This document shows, piece by piece, positions 1 through 10,871 of a DNA stretch of 64,000 bases. The translations under genes were made by a program, and so were the position numbers. The stretch lies in contig QYAI01000061.1 in assembly GCA_003988855.1 (NCBI GenBank), forward strand, positions 62,001 through 126,000, in the 5' to 3' direction. The notes under the pieces are model-generated. The model saw only the letters and a list, made by a program, of their open reading frames with translations, was not told the DNA's origin and made no database searches. Source of the DNA: Arachnopeziza araneosa (taxonomy: Eukaryota; Ascomycota; Leotiomycetes; Helotiales; Arachnopezizaceae). The first letter of the stretch is position 1. Every line of letters begins with the position of its first letter.

Positions 1-1461
1 GCTAACAAAGCTGGCGAGGGTAGTTGCATAGTACTATCGAAAAACACAACATCACCGCAGATAACTTCTACAATTTCGATGAAAAAGGCTTCTTGATTAG
101 TATAAGCCGTACAATAAAGCGAATTATATCAACTAAAGCATATGATTCCAGCCGAGTTAGGAAGAATAAGCACGATAGCAGTAGGGAATTTATTAGTCTT
201 TTAGCATGCGTTTCAGCGACCAGTACAGCAATTCCACTACTTTTAGTGTACAAAGGCGCTACTGCTACCTTGCAAGATAGTTGGGTTGAGGATATAGACG
301 AGGATAGTAGTACATACTTTACTTCTACTTCGAATAAGTAGTCGAATAATGAACTAGGCCGGAAATAGCTTCATAAAGTCTTCGAACGCTACACAAAGCT
401 ATTAAATCCAAGAGCAAAACGACTTCTCTTGCTTGATGGCCATTCAAGTCATGTTAATATGGAATTCATCGACTTTGCTGACTCTTATCGGATTATTATT
501 GCTATATTGCTACCTTACACCACACACCGTTTGCAACCACTTGATGTTGGTCTCTTTCAGCTTCTTTCGACTGCTTACTCTGTAGGACTTGACAACCTTA
601 TGTCGAATAGTAGAGGATTTGTTAGTATGACGAAAAGGCTATTTTATCCTATTTTTTGGACAGCTTGGCAAGCTGCGTTTACAGAAGAGAACATCCAGAA
701 AGCTTTCAAGAAACCAGGAATATGGCCTGTTGACGGAAATGAAATGATAAGCTTAGTGACAATACCTCCGCCTAGTCCAAAAAGAGACTCTTCTAAGCTT
801 AAAACACCATTAACTACGAAAACAATTCGCTATACTCGAAAAGCCTTCAAGCTGTGCTCTTTATCAAAAAAAGTCAACAAGATATTCGATGGACTTCAAA
901 TTCTCTCTTCGCAAGTCTCTATACTCGAACACGAAAATAAGAACTTAAAACAAGCTATAATCCTCGAAAAGAAGAAGCGCAAGAAGGGCGAAAGGCTTAA
1001 TCTATGTGGTGAAGTTAGCGGAGGAGTTGAAATATACTCACTAGCTCAGGTCCTTCGAGCACGCTTGTATCAAGCTCAAAAAGAAGCTATTGAAGCTGAA
1101 GAAACTGAAAAAAAAAGAGGTTCGGAAGGCTCAGCGTGCAAGAAACGCGATAGAAAAGAAGATAAAAGCAGATTTGAGAGAAGCTAAGCAAGCTGAGAAG
1201 CAATTGCTTGCTGAGATGCAAAGGTCTTTGAATGTTCCGCAAAAGACACTATCTAAGCAGCCAAAACCAGTAGCAGTCGAGGCTAAAAAAGCTAAAGTCA
1301 CGATGCGCAAAACGGGCAAAGCTCCTGCTAAGTCTATCTAGCAACCTATATTCGTCTCCGAACCTTATATAGTTCATGAAGCAGGTGATGCAGCAAGTGA
1401 GGTAGGAGGGGTAAAAAATCGAAGGAGACGTCAAATTGTACTGCCGGAACGATTTAAATGA
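1..1461 (+). mobile_element. Degenerate pogo/Fot-type DNA transposon, 5' end outside the window
   Basis: This is a relic of a Tc1/mariner-superfamily (pogo/Fot) transposase with a DDE_1 catalytic domain. One frame can be followed from about 24 to 1187. It shows the first catalytic-Asp context (YNFDEKGF), the second (LLLDGHSSH at about 430) and the downstream LQPLDVGLF block, then a coiled-coil, lysine-rich tail. Two TAG codons (339-341 and 366-368) sit where the family has conserved Trp. Near 1090-1187, around an A-run, the reading shifts to frame 1. That frame continues to 1341, meets another TAG (1339-1341) and ends with an RRRRQIVLPERFK-like tail at 1461. The element cannot encode active transposase. 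The N-terminal DNA-binding region lies left of the window. Family assignment is confident; the exact subfamily is not. Confidence 0.85.
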
Positions 1462-1543
1462 TGGATTTAGGGCTGGAAACCTATACTTTACTGTCTCTTA
1501 TTTAATTTGCATCAGTTTTAGTTCATTTTAATATATAGTTGTT

Positions 1544-1559
1544 AAAAAATCGATTTTTT
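1544..1559. repeat. 16-bp perfect palindrome in transposon 3' flank
   Basis: AAAAAATCGATTTTTT is a perfect inverted repeat centred on ATCGAT. It lies about 85 bp beyond the last transposase codon, in the presumed untranslated 3' part of the element. It may be a terminator-like or subterminal structure, or simply AT-rich decay. Confidence 0.5.
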
Positions 1560-1587
1560 GGGTATATGGAGTTTTGGTGTTTTCGTG

Positions 1588-1621
1588 CGGCTTTACTGCG
1601 GGACCGGCTTTACTACGGGAT
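1588..1621. repeat. Tandem 17-bp direct repeat, subterminal region of the transposon
   Basis: Two abutting copies of CGGCTTTACTGCGGGAC (1588-1604 and 1605-1621) differ at two positions. One difference is a TpG to TpA change and the other is C to T. Short subterminal direct repeats are common near the ends of pogo-like elements, so the right end of the element is probably close by. No terminal inverted repeat can be confirmed because the left end is missing. Confidence 0.5.
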
Positions 1622-2479
1622 CTCGGTTATTTCTATTTTTGGAACATCCAACATCTAGCAGTAGGAGGTGTATTACCAAAATGTAGAGCGTACTACTGTT
1701 CCGTATGAGCTTTATACTGCCTTGCCATTTTCAGTCGCAAGGACTCTTTCAGTCTGACCGCTGTGCAAAGCAGCAGTGTCTAAGGTTACTTGATTACCAA
1801 AATCTCAGCTCACGAGTATCTAGTTCTTGATATCAATCATTAATTTCCTCATCTTCCTAAACTTGATACAAGTGTGTTCACTAACTGTGCTGGCCGGACG
1901 GTACCTGTTGTCTCAACGAGATCCATCAATGCTATGTTTGAGTAGTACAGCGATGATCGGTCGATTATATCGCCTGGGCGTATGACAAGATATCTGTCGA
2001 AAGCTTTGTGGGACGTCGATCCACTCGTCCAACAAAGTTGTGTCATTGATGGGAAATAAATGGTTACATGGCATCATAATATGGATTACATACATACCTG
2101 ACAATCATTATTGCTCAATCGACTTCTCTCAAAATAGGTGGTTAGTTCCTTTTCTTTTGAGATGATTGTTGCCTCGCCTCATTCCAGTTTTACTCTCTCC
2201 TCTCTACACCACCACCATTCCATTTCACTACATTCCACCACCAACATAAAAAGACCTGCTTTCCACGTCAGGCACATCATACTCAACAACTGCATCCTCT
2301 TTTTAGAGAGTCAGGGCTCTCGACTTCCGACGAGGAAGCTTCTTGTGCTACATTACGGATCGTATCTGGCGGTCTTGGAACGAGGAAACAAACAATAGTT
2401 TCCGATCAAACACAAGTAGGTTTTTAGCAAGACACTTTTGGCAACTACTAATACTTTTGTAAGTTGTTCTTAGGGCAGA

Positions 2480-3402
2480 ATGGCTACCGAGAGTGCCAAA
2501 GTTGCAGCGAAGCCAATGGCCTCGAGTGACACTCATGTGGCTAAGAAGGCCAAACTCGATAAAACACCAAGTGAATTCTGCGCGTGAGTTCTCCATCACA
2601 ATTTTGAAGAAGGGAACCTCTTGCTTACACAAGTATTAGCAGTCTTGGAGACGAATTGGTGACGATTGTTTGCGGTGCAGAGGAGTCTGTGATTCATGTC
2701 CACAAAGACCGTTTATGCAAGGTGTCTGCCTACTTCTACAAAGCATACCATGGTAGATTTGTTGAAGCCAGAGAAGGTGTTTCTCATTTTGAGGACATCG
2801 AAATATCGCTGTTTGAATACTTTGTCGAATGGCTGTATACTGGTGAATGCTCTATCCTGAGTGATAAGAGGTTGAGCGTCGAGGCTAAGCTAGATGACTT
2901 GATATGTCTCTACTTGCTTGCCGATCGCATTCGATGCCGTCAGCTTAAGAACTATGTCACTAATTGCCTACAAGATATCCTTTACGAACAGTATCGCATG
3001 CAGACCAAAAAAGACATGCTTAGCCCTTCTCAAATAAGTGTCGTGTTCGATAACACTACCAATTCCGCTGATAGCCCGCTTCGAACTTTATGTGCCGCAT
3101 TGGTTTCCTATGATGGGGCAAAGGGGGCAGAAAAAGTCAATTACTACTAAAGTTTGTTTTCAAGAAACGATTTTCTGCACGAATTCTTTACTTATCAGGT
3201 AAAAGCTCGGGCTACAGCGTCGAGATCATATGTAGGAGCTGGGATCATCCACGTTAATCCAAGGGCTCGGGGCGAGAGTGTAGTCACGGACGATAACGGA
3301 TATCAATTTATTATTGAATTATCAACTTGCTTCTTCCATATCCATCCCAAAGGCGAAATTTGCAAGTCGAGAAGTAACTGCGACGAGGAAGATCTAGATT
3401 GA
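2480..3402 (+). pseudogene. BTB/POZ-domain protein gene interrupted by an in-frame TAA
   Basis: Exon 1 is 2480-2583; a 59-bp GTGAGT..CAG intron (2584-2642) leads to exon 2 starting at 2643 in phase. The protein begins with a basic, KKAKL-containing leader, then a BTB/POZ fold (LVTIVCGAEE.., IHVHKDRLCKVSAYF.., FEYFVEWLYTGE..). Such proteins usually act as Cullin-3 adaptors or dimerisation modules. After 203 residues the frame hits TAA (3148-3150), yet the same frame stays open to 3402. It continues with coherent sequence (SLFSRNDFLHEFFTYQV..) and a tail, FFHIHPKGEIC, typical of fungal BTB proteins. The likely ancestral codon is CAA, giving 287 residues. It is either a pseudogene or a naturally shortened BTB protein. 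A GTAAAA at about 3199 might mark a further intron. Confidence 0.65.
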
Positions 3403-3599
3403 GGTTACTATCTCTCAAGAAAAGCAGCTATAGGAATAGATTGCATAGAGATGTTGCACGAGAAAGAGAAAGAAGGAAATCAGAGCTAGATTACAGTAAT
3501 GCTAAGCACGAGAATACACCACAGATAGCCACCCAAACCATAAACTCCAAAACAATTTCTCATTACCCTCATTCAAGACCCAACCCCCATGATCTTAGC

Positions 3600-3959
3600 C
3601 TAAAAAGCCAAGCAAGAACCGCTGACCTGGGTTTGAGGTGGTCCTACAACCGCATTGCCAGATCCAACAATGACAACTTCACTGCCATCAACACCATAGA
3701 AGCTGCAAGTAGCACCACCTAGAGAATAGATGCTGGAGACGCTCAATGAATTGTCTATTTTTGATCAGTTTTCTCTCATAAGCAAGCAGAGGGGATGTAC
3801 AGATATAGAACTCAGATCCATCAGTAGGAACCAAGAGCTCGTATGAAGCACCAGCCGCACCCTCAAAGGTGATGGTAGCTTTAAATTGACGTTCGCTGTT
3901 GCTGGTGGGAGCAGCAGCGGCGAGGGTGGCGAGGAGACCAGCAACGATAGCGAAGGACT

Positions 3960-3963
<4 letters not shown>
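3600..3963 (-). CDS. Small secreted protein, MoHrip1-like elicitor family
   Basis: Two exons on the minus strand, 3963-3801 and 3754-3600, are separated by a 46-bp GTACAT..TAG intron, giving 105 residues. Residues 1-19 are a clear signal peptide (MKSFAIVAGLLATLAAAAP). The mature part is short and beta-rich: a KATITFEGAAGASYELLVP segment, then SLSVSSI, GGATCSFYGVDGS and GPPQTQVSGSC. The order and spacing resemble the fungal hypersensitive-response-inducing protein family (MoHrip1-like). At least two cysteines (in GATCSF and SGSC) could form a disulfide. Members are secreted and some are recognised by plants; a role here is inference from family. A (GATT) tetranucleotide repeat abuts the start codon. 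Confidence 0.8.

Positions 3964-3966
<3 letters not shown>

Positions 3967-3994
<28 letters not shown>
3967..3994. repeat. (GATT)7 microsatellite in the elicitor-gene leader
   Basis: Seven uninterrupted GATT units lie three bases upstream of the start codon of the secreted-protein gene, reading AATC on the coding strand. They form the last part of its presumed 5' leader. Length variation would change the distance to upstream elements without touching the protein. Confidence 0.9.
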
Positions 3995-6170
3995 TGAGTT
4001 GGTAAAAGGAGTTGAAGAGCGCTGATCTTGAGAGGAAAGATGACGAGATGGGATGGATGTATGATGATGAGTTGAGAGACGAAAAGGGAGATGGGAGAGA
4101 GAGTTATATACTTCCCAGAGGCAAGAAGAAGAGGCTGAGGCAAAGCTATTTTGGATCAAGCAGCTTGCTGATAGATCGATCACAAGTACCACCTCTGGGT
4201 TTTGTGAGTTGTAATACAGGGAGCTAATGAAGATACGGGTGCCTCCCGGGGTGGTAACGGGCAAACTTGCATAGGATGGTGCCATCAACCTCAGGAATCC
4301 GAGCTAGAGCTTGACAAGTAGAGCTCTGGTTTGCCATCCAATACGAAGCTTGGAGAACACCACGCATAATGGAGTTGAAGTCATGAGGCGTTGAGAATCC
4401 CATTTCTTTCGTCAGCCTTACTTGGTAGCGATACAGCCTCATCCGCGGGCTTCCTTCAATAGCGACCCCGCTCTCCATTGACACCAAATTGAGCCTGAGG
4501 TAGATGATTTTCATCAGTTTTCTTGCTCCTCCTTCCTTCAATCGACGATGCACGGCAAGAATTCCCAGTGTTTGGGGCTTCGTATTAGGTCAGGTGCCAG
4601 CCACGACGTAAGCGACCTACATACAGGCTGTGCGATTAAGCTCACTGACATCCTAGCATGTTCATGCATTGCTCAACCGCTCTGCGTCATGGCTGTGGCG
4701 TCCGGGGAGCCGAAACAAAGAGTCTACCAAACCGCGGTTCGTGTTGGAGGCCAAACTTTCGTGTCCCAAAATATCAGAGCTAGCAGATAGTAGCAAAGAC
4801 ACAGATTTCAAATCAGAGCCTAGCACCTGCCTTGATCTTACCTCGGCTATCCTCAGTTGAGGTTTGCTCAGCGCTTGATTTGCTGAGGTTGTAGATTAAC
4901 CGCAGTCAGCATCGGCCGATGCGTGGACCGCCGTACGAAGGATCAATTTTAGGAGCCGGAAGTTGTTGAACCAGCGACGATAAAGTGCTCTTGACTTCGT
5001 TTGTTCTGCTCCTTCCGGAAGACTGAAGCCGAACTCCATCTAACGAAAGGAGTCGGATGAGTGCATATCAAGTGACACTCGTCGGCATATCTCATTCTAA
5101 CGGTGCGCAGAATATGCAAAGAAAACATGCAGAAGGAGCAGAAGATCATCATATTATCGCTCCTTTGAAACTTACGTTTCTAGAGAACAAACAGAAGGTC
5201 TCGAACTTGTTTTTAGATAGAACCCTAATAATTCAGATCAAAGCCAGAGGAAAGACAGAGCAATAAGATATTTTCAGAAAAGTCAGAAGAATCAACAAGA
5301 ATCGGCAGATGAAACGGTAGTAAGGTACTGTAGGGCATAGAAAGGAATGGAATTATATGAGTTGAGAAAGGAAACGGAGTCAAAAAATCAAAACGTATGA
5401 AATAGCGCGAGAAGTATTCGGTGTCGTTCGGGTTCTCTTGAAAGCCATAGCTGCCACCTTTTCTGCCTATGCATAAAGCGGATGGGGGGATGATGGGAAC
5501 GGTGCTGACTAAGCACGCCAGCCACACTTTCAACGGGATCGGAGATGCAACTCCAACCACACCTCTCATAATCACACCTGGAAACGGGAGACCTTTATAT
5601 CTCTGAGATCAATCAGATCGAGAGTCATTATTATAAATATTTAACTGGGAGTATGCCGTTGAAGAAAGTAGTCGCTTTTCCGGCTCTCTCAGGAAGAATT
5701 CCTCATAGATCTCGCGAGTTTATATCATCTCCCTCAAGTATATCTGTTAATTATCTAATTTCACTGTTATTCATCATCGTTTTGCTTGTTCCAATCTCCA
5801 GTCATCTCGATCGATTTGTAATGCGTCTGGAATGGGCGAGGTTTCCTTTGTCTTGTTTTCCGTTTTCATCCAAAACCGCAACTTTTGGTTGGGCAAGACT
5901 GCTCACAGCACCCGAGCATCAGTATGGGCAGAACTCGAGGACAAAGAATCAAAAATGATCTCAGCGACTTCCCGTCTTGGGAAGACGGTTCAAAGGATGG
6001 AGATCTGGGTAAAGAACGTATCAACATCTGCAGATACATGCCTCCCCCTCCACAGCCCACTGCAAACGTCTCGTGAATTTGTATATAACACCAGGAGACC
6101 TCCAGAATCTCTCTTGTAAAACTTTGCATCATCTTTTTTGCCAGCTACGACTCAGCCCATCTCAGTCACC
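3995..6170. promoter_or_regulatory. Divergent intergenic region between secreted protein (-) and MARVEL gene (+)
   Basis: This stretch of 2.2 kb holds open frames up to about 116 codons, but none shows a recognisable domain, plausible splicing or coding-like composition. It must contain both promoters. The 150 bp before 6171 are pyrimidine-rich, as in fungal leaders. No RNA gene or transposon end was recognised. Confidence 0.4.
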
Positions 6171-7055
6171 ATGGGTTCCGGCCGCAAAGTCGCCAACGTG
6201 CTCCTCCGCTTCACCCAGCTCGCATGCGCCGTCATCGTCCTCGGCATCCTGGGCCACTTCCTCTCGCGCATCCACTCGGCCCACGGCCCCTACTCCTCCC
6301 GCATCATCTACACCTTGGCCCTGGCGGCCATCTCGACCGCGGCCTCGATCCTGCTCTTCCCGCCCCTGCTCTACACCTTCTGGGCCTTCCCCTTCGACCT
6401 CGCCATCTTCATCATGTGGATGACGAGCTTTGGGCTCTTGGTCAACGTGAGTCGCGTCGCTGCCGTGTCGGGTGGGCATTCGCTGACGAACAGTAGCTTA
6501 CCGGAGGCCATGCTTGCTCGGCTACGTGGTATTATAACTATTGGGGCTACTACTGGGGGGGCTTCTACACAGCGCCTCTCACCAGCCCCGTTTATTACTC
6601 TGCCGGGTGCAGCGAGTGGAGAGCCGTGCTAGCATTCGCTTTCATCGGCGGCCTGACCTGGCTTGTCAGCTTCTTCTTGGTATGTCCCTCACACCGTCCG
6701 GCGTGAGAATGGAGCTGATATGTTCTCAGGGTATCTATGTCATTGTTGACAGCACAAACGAGGACAATCATGACCTTCGCGATACTGAAGCAACTGATGG
6801 AGCGTAAGTCGTTGGTCCCTTGCGAGCCGTGAAGGAAGGATGCTTACTATGACTGTTAGTGTCAGACATAGCTCAACTCACCCCGAGGTCAGCACCGTTC
6901 CCGCACCGGCATCTCCTCCAGCGGCAGTTCCTCCTGCTCCTGGAACGGCAGCTCCTCCAACTCCTAGAACGGCAGTTCCTTCTGCTCCTAGAACGGCAGC
7001 TCCTCCAACTCCTAAAACGACAGGTCCTGCATCTCCTACAACGACGGCGGCATGA
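6171..7055 (+). CDS. MARVEL-domain four-pass membrane protein with Pro/Thr repeat tail
   Basis: Four exons (6171-6446, 6497-6679, 6730-6803, 6860-7055), each with clean GT..AG borders, encode 242 residues. The first exon gives three hydrophobic segments (about residues 8-30, 43-60 and 62-90). The second carries the YYNYWGYYWGGFYTAP loop and a fourth segment (AVLAFAFIGGLTWLVSFFL). This is the four-helix MARVEL layout (tetraspan proteins of the plasma membrane and vesicles, such as Nce102 relatives). The cytosolic C-terminus, encoded by the last exon, is a proline/alanine/threonine-rich tail built from an eight-residue repeat. Fold assignment is confident; cargo and partners are unknown. Confidence 0.85.
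6930..7049 (+). repeat. 24-bp coding minisatellite in the MARVEL protein tail
   Basis: About five in-frame copies of a 24-bp unit encode variants of PPTPRTAV or PPAPGTAA. Units start at 6930, 6954, 6978, 7002 and 7026. The unit is a multiple of three, so copy number can vary without a frameshift. Confidence 0.85.
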
Positions 7056-9731
7056 GCGATTGGTGGAGGTTGATTAATTGATGATGATGTGATGCACCCA
7101 TAAGGAAGAAATGTTTGAAAACCATTATTTGAACGCGTTTGTAATTTTGATATTTAAACTTTTAATGCTTAATCAATTATCCTATGACTATTTGAAAGAC
7201 TCATTCGGCGTACCAAGGCTTTCAGCGCCTTTCTTTAGAATCGTCGTGCCGACTCGCTATGGATAGCCGTAGCAAGAAACCCAGACTTAAATTGTTTAGA
7301 TGCTTCTAAGCAGTACAATTGCCTGGGGAATTTTGGAATCTTTCGTAGCAGATTGAGAGCAGTAAGGAAACAAAGCACTGTTCTGGACGGCAAGATAAAA
7401 TGTGGAAGTAGCAGCATAAATCAGCAATATTGTACAGGATCCATAAGGGTAGAACTAGAAAGCGAAATTCTGGATAATTGAGGTAGACCTAGTACTCTAG
7501 TACTGCATCAAGTAGTAGATTCTGTCTCGGTAAACAACTGTACATGAAGGATGAACCTCATAAGCAGTAGATCGATATTATATAACTCACCACCCTGGTG
7601 CTTATGTTCAATTGCTGTTAAAGATTGTTGAATGAAGGTTGATGCTTATCGATGAGCAACACGATATATAATAATGGTACTGGAGATGCCAAAGATACCA
7701 AGTGCCGAAAGTAATACAGAAGTTGGGTTGAGTGTAGGGAGTTGATTGAATGTTGGGACGGTCGAGATACGTCTTTGACAGGCAGGTATAGAAGAGAAGT
7801 TCCTACGAGAGTTTATACTCGCCCCTGGAGTCTCAACGTTCAGATCTTTAAAGTATTAGCTTTGAGACAAGATGAAAAGAGAAAATAGAATATAAATCTC
7901 ACATAGTAGAATGATTCTGTACATTGGTAAATCAGTCCAAGCCTGCAAATCTCACCTTCTTTCTCAAGCAAATCTTCTCCCAACAGCGAGGGCAAAAGTC
8001 CTCTATGGTCCAATGCGGACAATCCAGGTCTCTGCTCAATTCTCTGCATGCTTTGCCAGAATGATCAGCCCAGTTATTAGCGGTGTGTCGGCAAAATGTA
8101 TAATGTGTTGTGTTTGCGTGGCACATCTTGATGCTCCTCGTGTTCGTTCAACCTTGTTATTTGTTTAGTATTGATTGAGGACTGCGACAAGGAGATTTTG
8201 ATCTGGTGTAGAAAACCATTATATAACTTGACGTCTTCTTTGCATCAAAAATACCTCGGTGCTATTGTTAGCACAAACGAAAAAAGGGGTCCTTTATGCC
8301 TTTCTTTGGCTCATTGAAAGAGCTCGGCAATAGCCTTTCTTTTCTTGGTTCGGATCAAGGGATTGAAAATAAGCTAATTCAAAACTGTAATCATGCCATA
8401 CTCATACGATGCTGTCGATTTCCAAACATATTCGCGACGGATGGAACTTCTTGAAGTCATTGTGAGCAAGTAGGGATATGGCGGAGGGATCTCTTCAACT
8501 CAAACGAATACTGCAACAAGGGTGTGCAGCGTGAGCCGCGGCGCCTACCGAGTTGATAGGATACCTCCGAAATTGATCCACCGACGAGTCAGTTTGGCTT
8601 TGGCTCAAGTCCTTTGTTAGTCATTTGATATATCGAATTGAGCCAGAAGCCTCGGAATCGTTCACCGATTCGGGAAAAGACGGGAATTGCAGTTTGAGAA
8701 TCGAGTGTATTGGAGAAGGGTGCGGATTCGTGTGGTGTGGGCAAGGCAGAGTAATGTATGATTCTGCTGGAAGTGGCATGACTTGTGGTGCCACTTCTGT
8801 AAAAATCGTACCGGATGGTCTTGGCACGTGACGCGAGTATCTTTGATGCAAAATTGAGGATGTATTATGATTATGTCACAGGGTTTAATGTGCTTACATG
8901 CTTCTCGGGAGTGGGAAGCTGCATTTTCTTTTGATCGAAGATAGACGAAGTCAAGTGCCGTCCTCTGGCGGGCAGAAGTCGGAAGAAGGCAAACTGATAG
9001 TCTCGATATGTGCGAGGAACACGAGAACCGTCTGGCTTGTTCGTAGATGAACAATGTAGAACCATAGAGAATTCCGAAACAAGACTTCGAAGCACTGAAA
9101 GGATGAACCGCCTCTGGAGCGTGCAATGTCGTGGGATGGGATGGTCTGGGCCGGTTTTTCCTGCAAGGAGGACGGATTTCGTTCGTTGGTACTGCTTCCT
9201 GCAGATAATCAGACCTCTGAACAAGCCAGTGGGTTGTTGACGCAGCTCGCAGAGCATCAACTTCGGCACTGAAGGGTAGGGGAGTGAGTAGTGTCTGTCC
9301 TCGCCTGAGAGAGCGCGACTCGCGAATTGCTTGCCGCCTCGTCACTTGATGATACTCCTGGGAAGCGACTCGATATCGGGATCAAGTAGGAAAAGGAGAA
9401 AGCAGCGTCTTCTGCTATTGTTGGCTTGCGCGGGGTTGTCCGTCGTCGTATTTGCCATTGTGCCGTACCCTCGCGAGACGCTGGTCCTGGCCCCACTATC
9501 CAAGAAGTCACCCCATTCAGTGCCCTTTTCGTATGATACGAGCATTTCCCGGCCCTGGTTCTAGACGTTTCCCAAACGCGAGGAACTGTCCCTTGGCAAG
9601 ATCGCCGATCGGCTTTCGAGGTGAAAGTATATGTATAGCTTGTCTACCGCGAGGTTAGCCAAGCTCCAATCATCACCAACAACCATCACACCTCAAAGAC
9701 ACCTTATCGTTAAAGCCTATTATATTATTTC
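7056..9731. other. Gene-free interval, 2.7 kb
   Basis: After the MARVEL stop the sequence is AT-rich to about 8400 and then of normal composition. The longest open frame (minus strand, 8662-9345) is 227 codons. It has no domain, no hydrophobic pattern and heavily overlapping frames on both strands, so I treat it as chance. A CACGTG E-box occurs at 8825-8830. Part of the right half is the promoter and leader of the bHLH gene. Confidence 0.4.
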
Positions 9732-10871
9732 ATGTCGAGCACCTTCTACTACAACCAGCGTCCTGCTGAATACTTTTCTCGCCGTCAAGTGCGTTCTCAA
9801 CCTTTACGATGTTCAACATCCGCGGGTTTTCCATATCACACTGAGTCTTTAAACTAACAATTCGAAGTCTTCGGGGCTCAACACGAACATCTCATCCTAT
9901 ATTGATCCCTACTCACCCCTAGACGGGGATTCGGACAGTGCTATACAATCGCCTGCTACATCAACATACAGCCCGCCCTTTGGGGCGAAGACAGAGATAG
10001 GTCCAGACTGTCTACAATTCGGAACATTTGAGGACTGGATGCACTGGGAATATCCTTCAGGCAATACAGTCTCTCCCGCCGAAGAGTACCTCAAGATCGA
10101 ACCGCTAAGTCCTGTGATGAAGGATCTTGACTTCAAGTCCACAGTGGATACACACAACGACTTCAAAGATTCTGCGATATTCGGGTCTATCTCCGAAGAT
10201 TCCCCTTTCCAATCATCCGAGGAAGACAACATTGGCCTCTACTCAACGCCTCTCTCCTGGTCAAGGCCTGCTTTGAATCAATTAATCCTCTCACCAGAAG
10301 AAGAAGCAAAGCTGAGGAGGATTGCGATGCCTGATACTGCCTTTTCACTGTCTCCAGAGCCAGAACTGGAACGCAGGAAGCGGAAGTCAGTCGGGGGCGA
10401 GGACGACGGGCAAGAATGCGATGGAAGTGTGAAACGTATCAAGAATGACAGTTCCCGGGGAAGGCCAATGAAGAAGACTGCGCACAACATGATTGAGAAG
10501 CGGTATCGGACAAATCTGAACGACAAGATTGCCACACTAAGGGATGCCGTACCATCTCTTCGCGCCATGTCCAAAGAGAACGCGACGAGTAAAGAGGATG
10601 AACATGGCTTGACGCCGGCACATAAATTGAACAAGGTAAGCACATGCTACGCAGAGGACCATTCTCTCAAACAGGTCACGCTAACATAGCCATGTAGGCG
10701 ACTGTCTTGTCAAAAGCGACCGAATACATCAAGCAGCTTGAGAAACGCGATAAGTTTTTGACCAAGGAGAATGCAAAGTTGAAGAGTAGAGTAGATGCCT
10801 TTGAGATGCTAGTTATGGCTAGGCAAGAGAATGGTCAATTTGTTGGTGGAGGCATGGCGAGGATGATCTAA
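9732..10871 (+). CDS. SREBP-type basic helix-loop-helix transcription factor
   Basis: Three exons (9732-9788, 9868-10635, 10698-10871) in phase 0 encode 332 residues. Introns start GTGCGT and GTAAGC, and the first has a perfect ACTAAC branch site. The N-terminal 200 residues are acidic and Ser/Pro-rich, as in an activation region. The bHLH begins at about K221 with KKTAHNMIEKRYRTNLNDKI, and helix 2 is encoded by the last exon (ATVLSKATEYIKQLEKRDKF). Tyr232 in the basic helix, where most bHLH proteins have Arg, is the hallmark of the SREBP class. There is no transmembrane or C-terminal regulatory domain, so it resembles short soluble family members (SrbB-like) rather than SrbA. Those regulate sterol, hypoxia or carbohydrate genes; the targets here are unknown. 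Confidence 0.85.

Larger units (their letters stand above)
1462..2479. other. Intergenic; transposon tail then gene-free sequence
   Basis: The first part is the tail of the transposon, with the palindrome and direct repeat listed separately. From about 1650 to 2479 I see only short open frames with no recognisable domain. The last 300 bp are rich in short C/T stretches and probably serve as the promoter and leader of the BTB gene. Confidence 0.5.

Noticed and set aside
3137..3165. Possible intron removing the TAA of the BTB gene
   Set aside because: The only GT..AG pair around the stop is about 28 bp, too short for fungal splicing; a longer pair from about 3102 has a poor donor and would delete conserved-looking sequence.
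5225..5575. 116-codon minus-strand open frame upstream of the MARVEL gene
   Set aside because: No recognisable features and no plausible leader or splice sites.
8662..9345. 227-codon minus-strand open frame
   Set aside because: No domain, no hydrophobic or charged pattern, rich in Arg, His and Ser, and overlapped by open frames on both strands. It looks like chance in stop-poor DNA.
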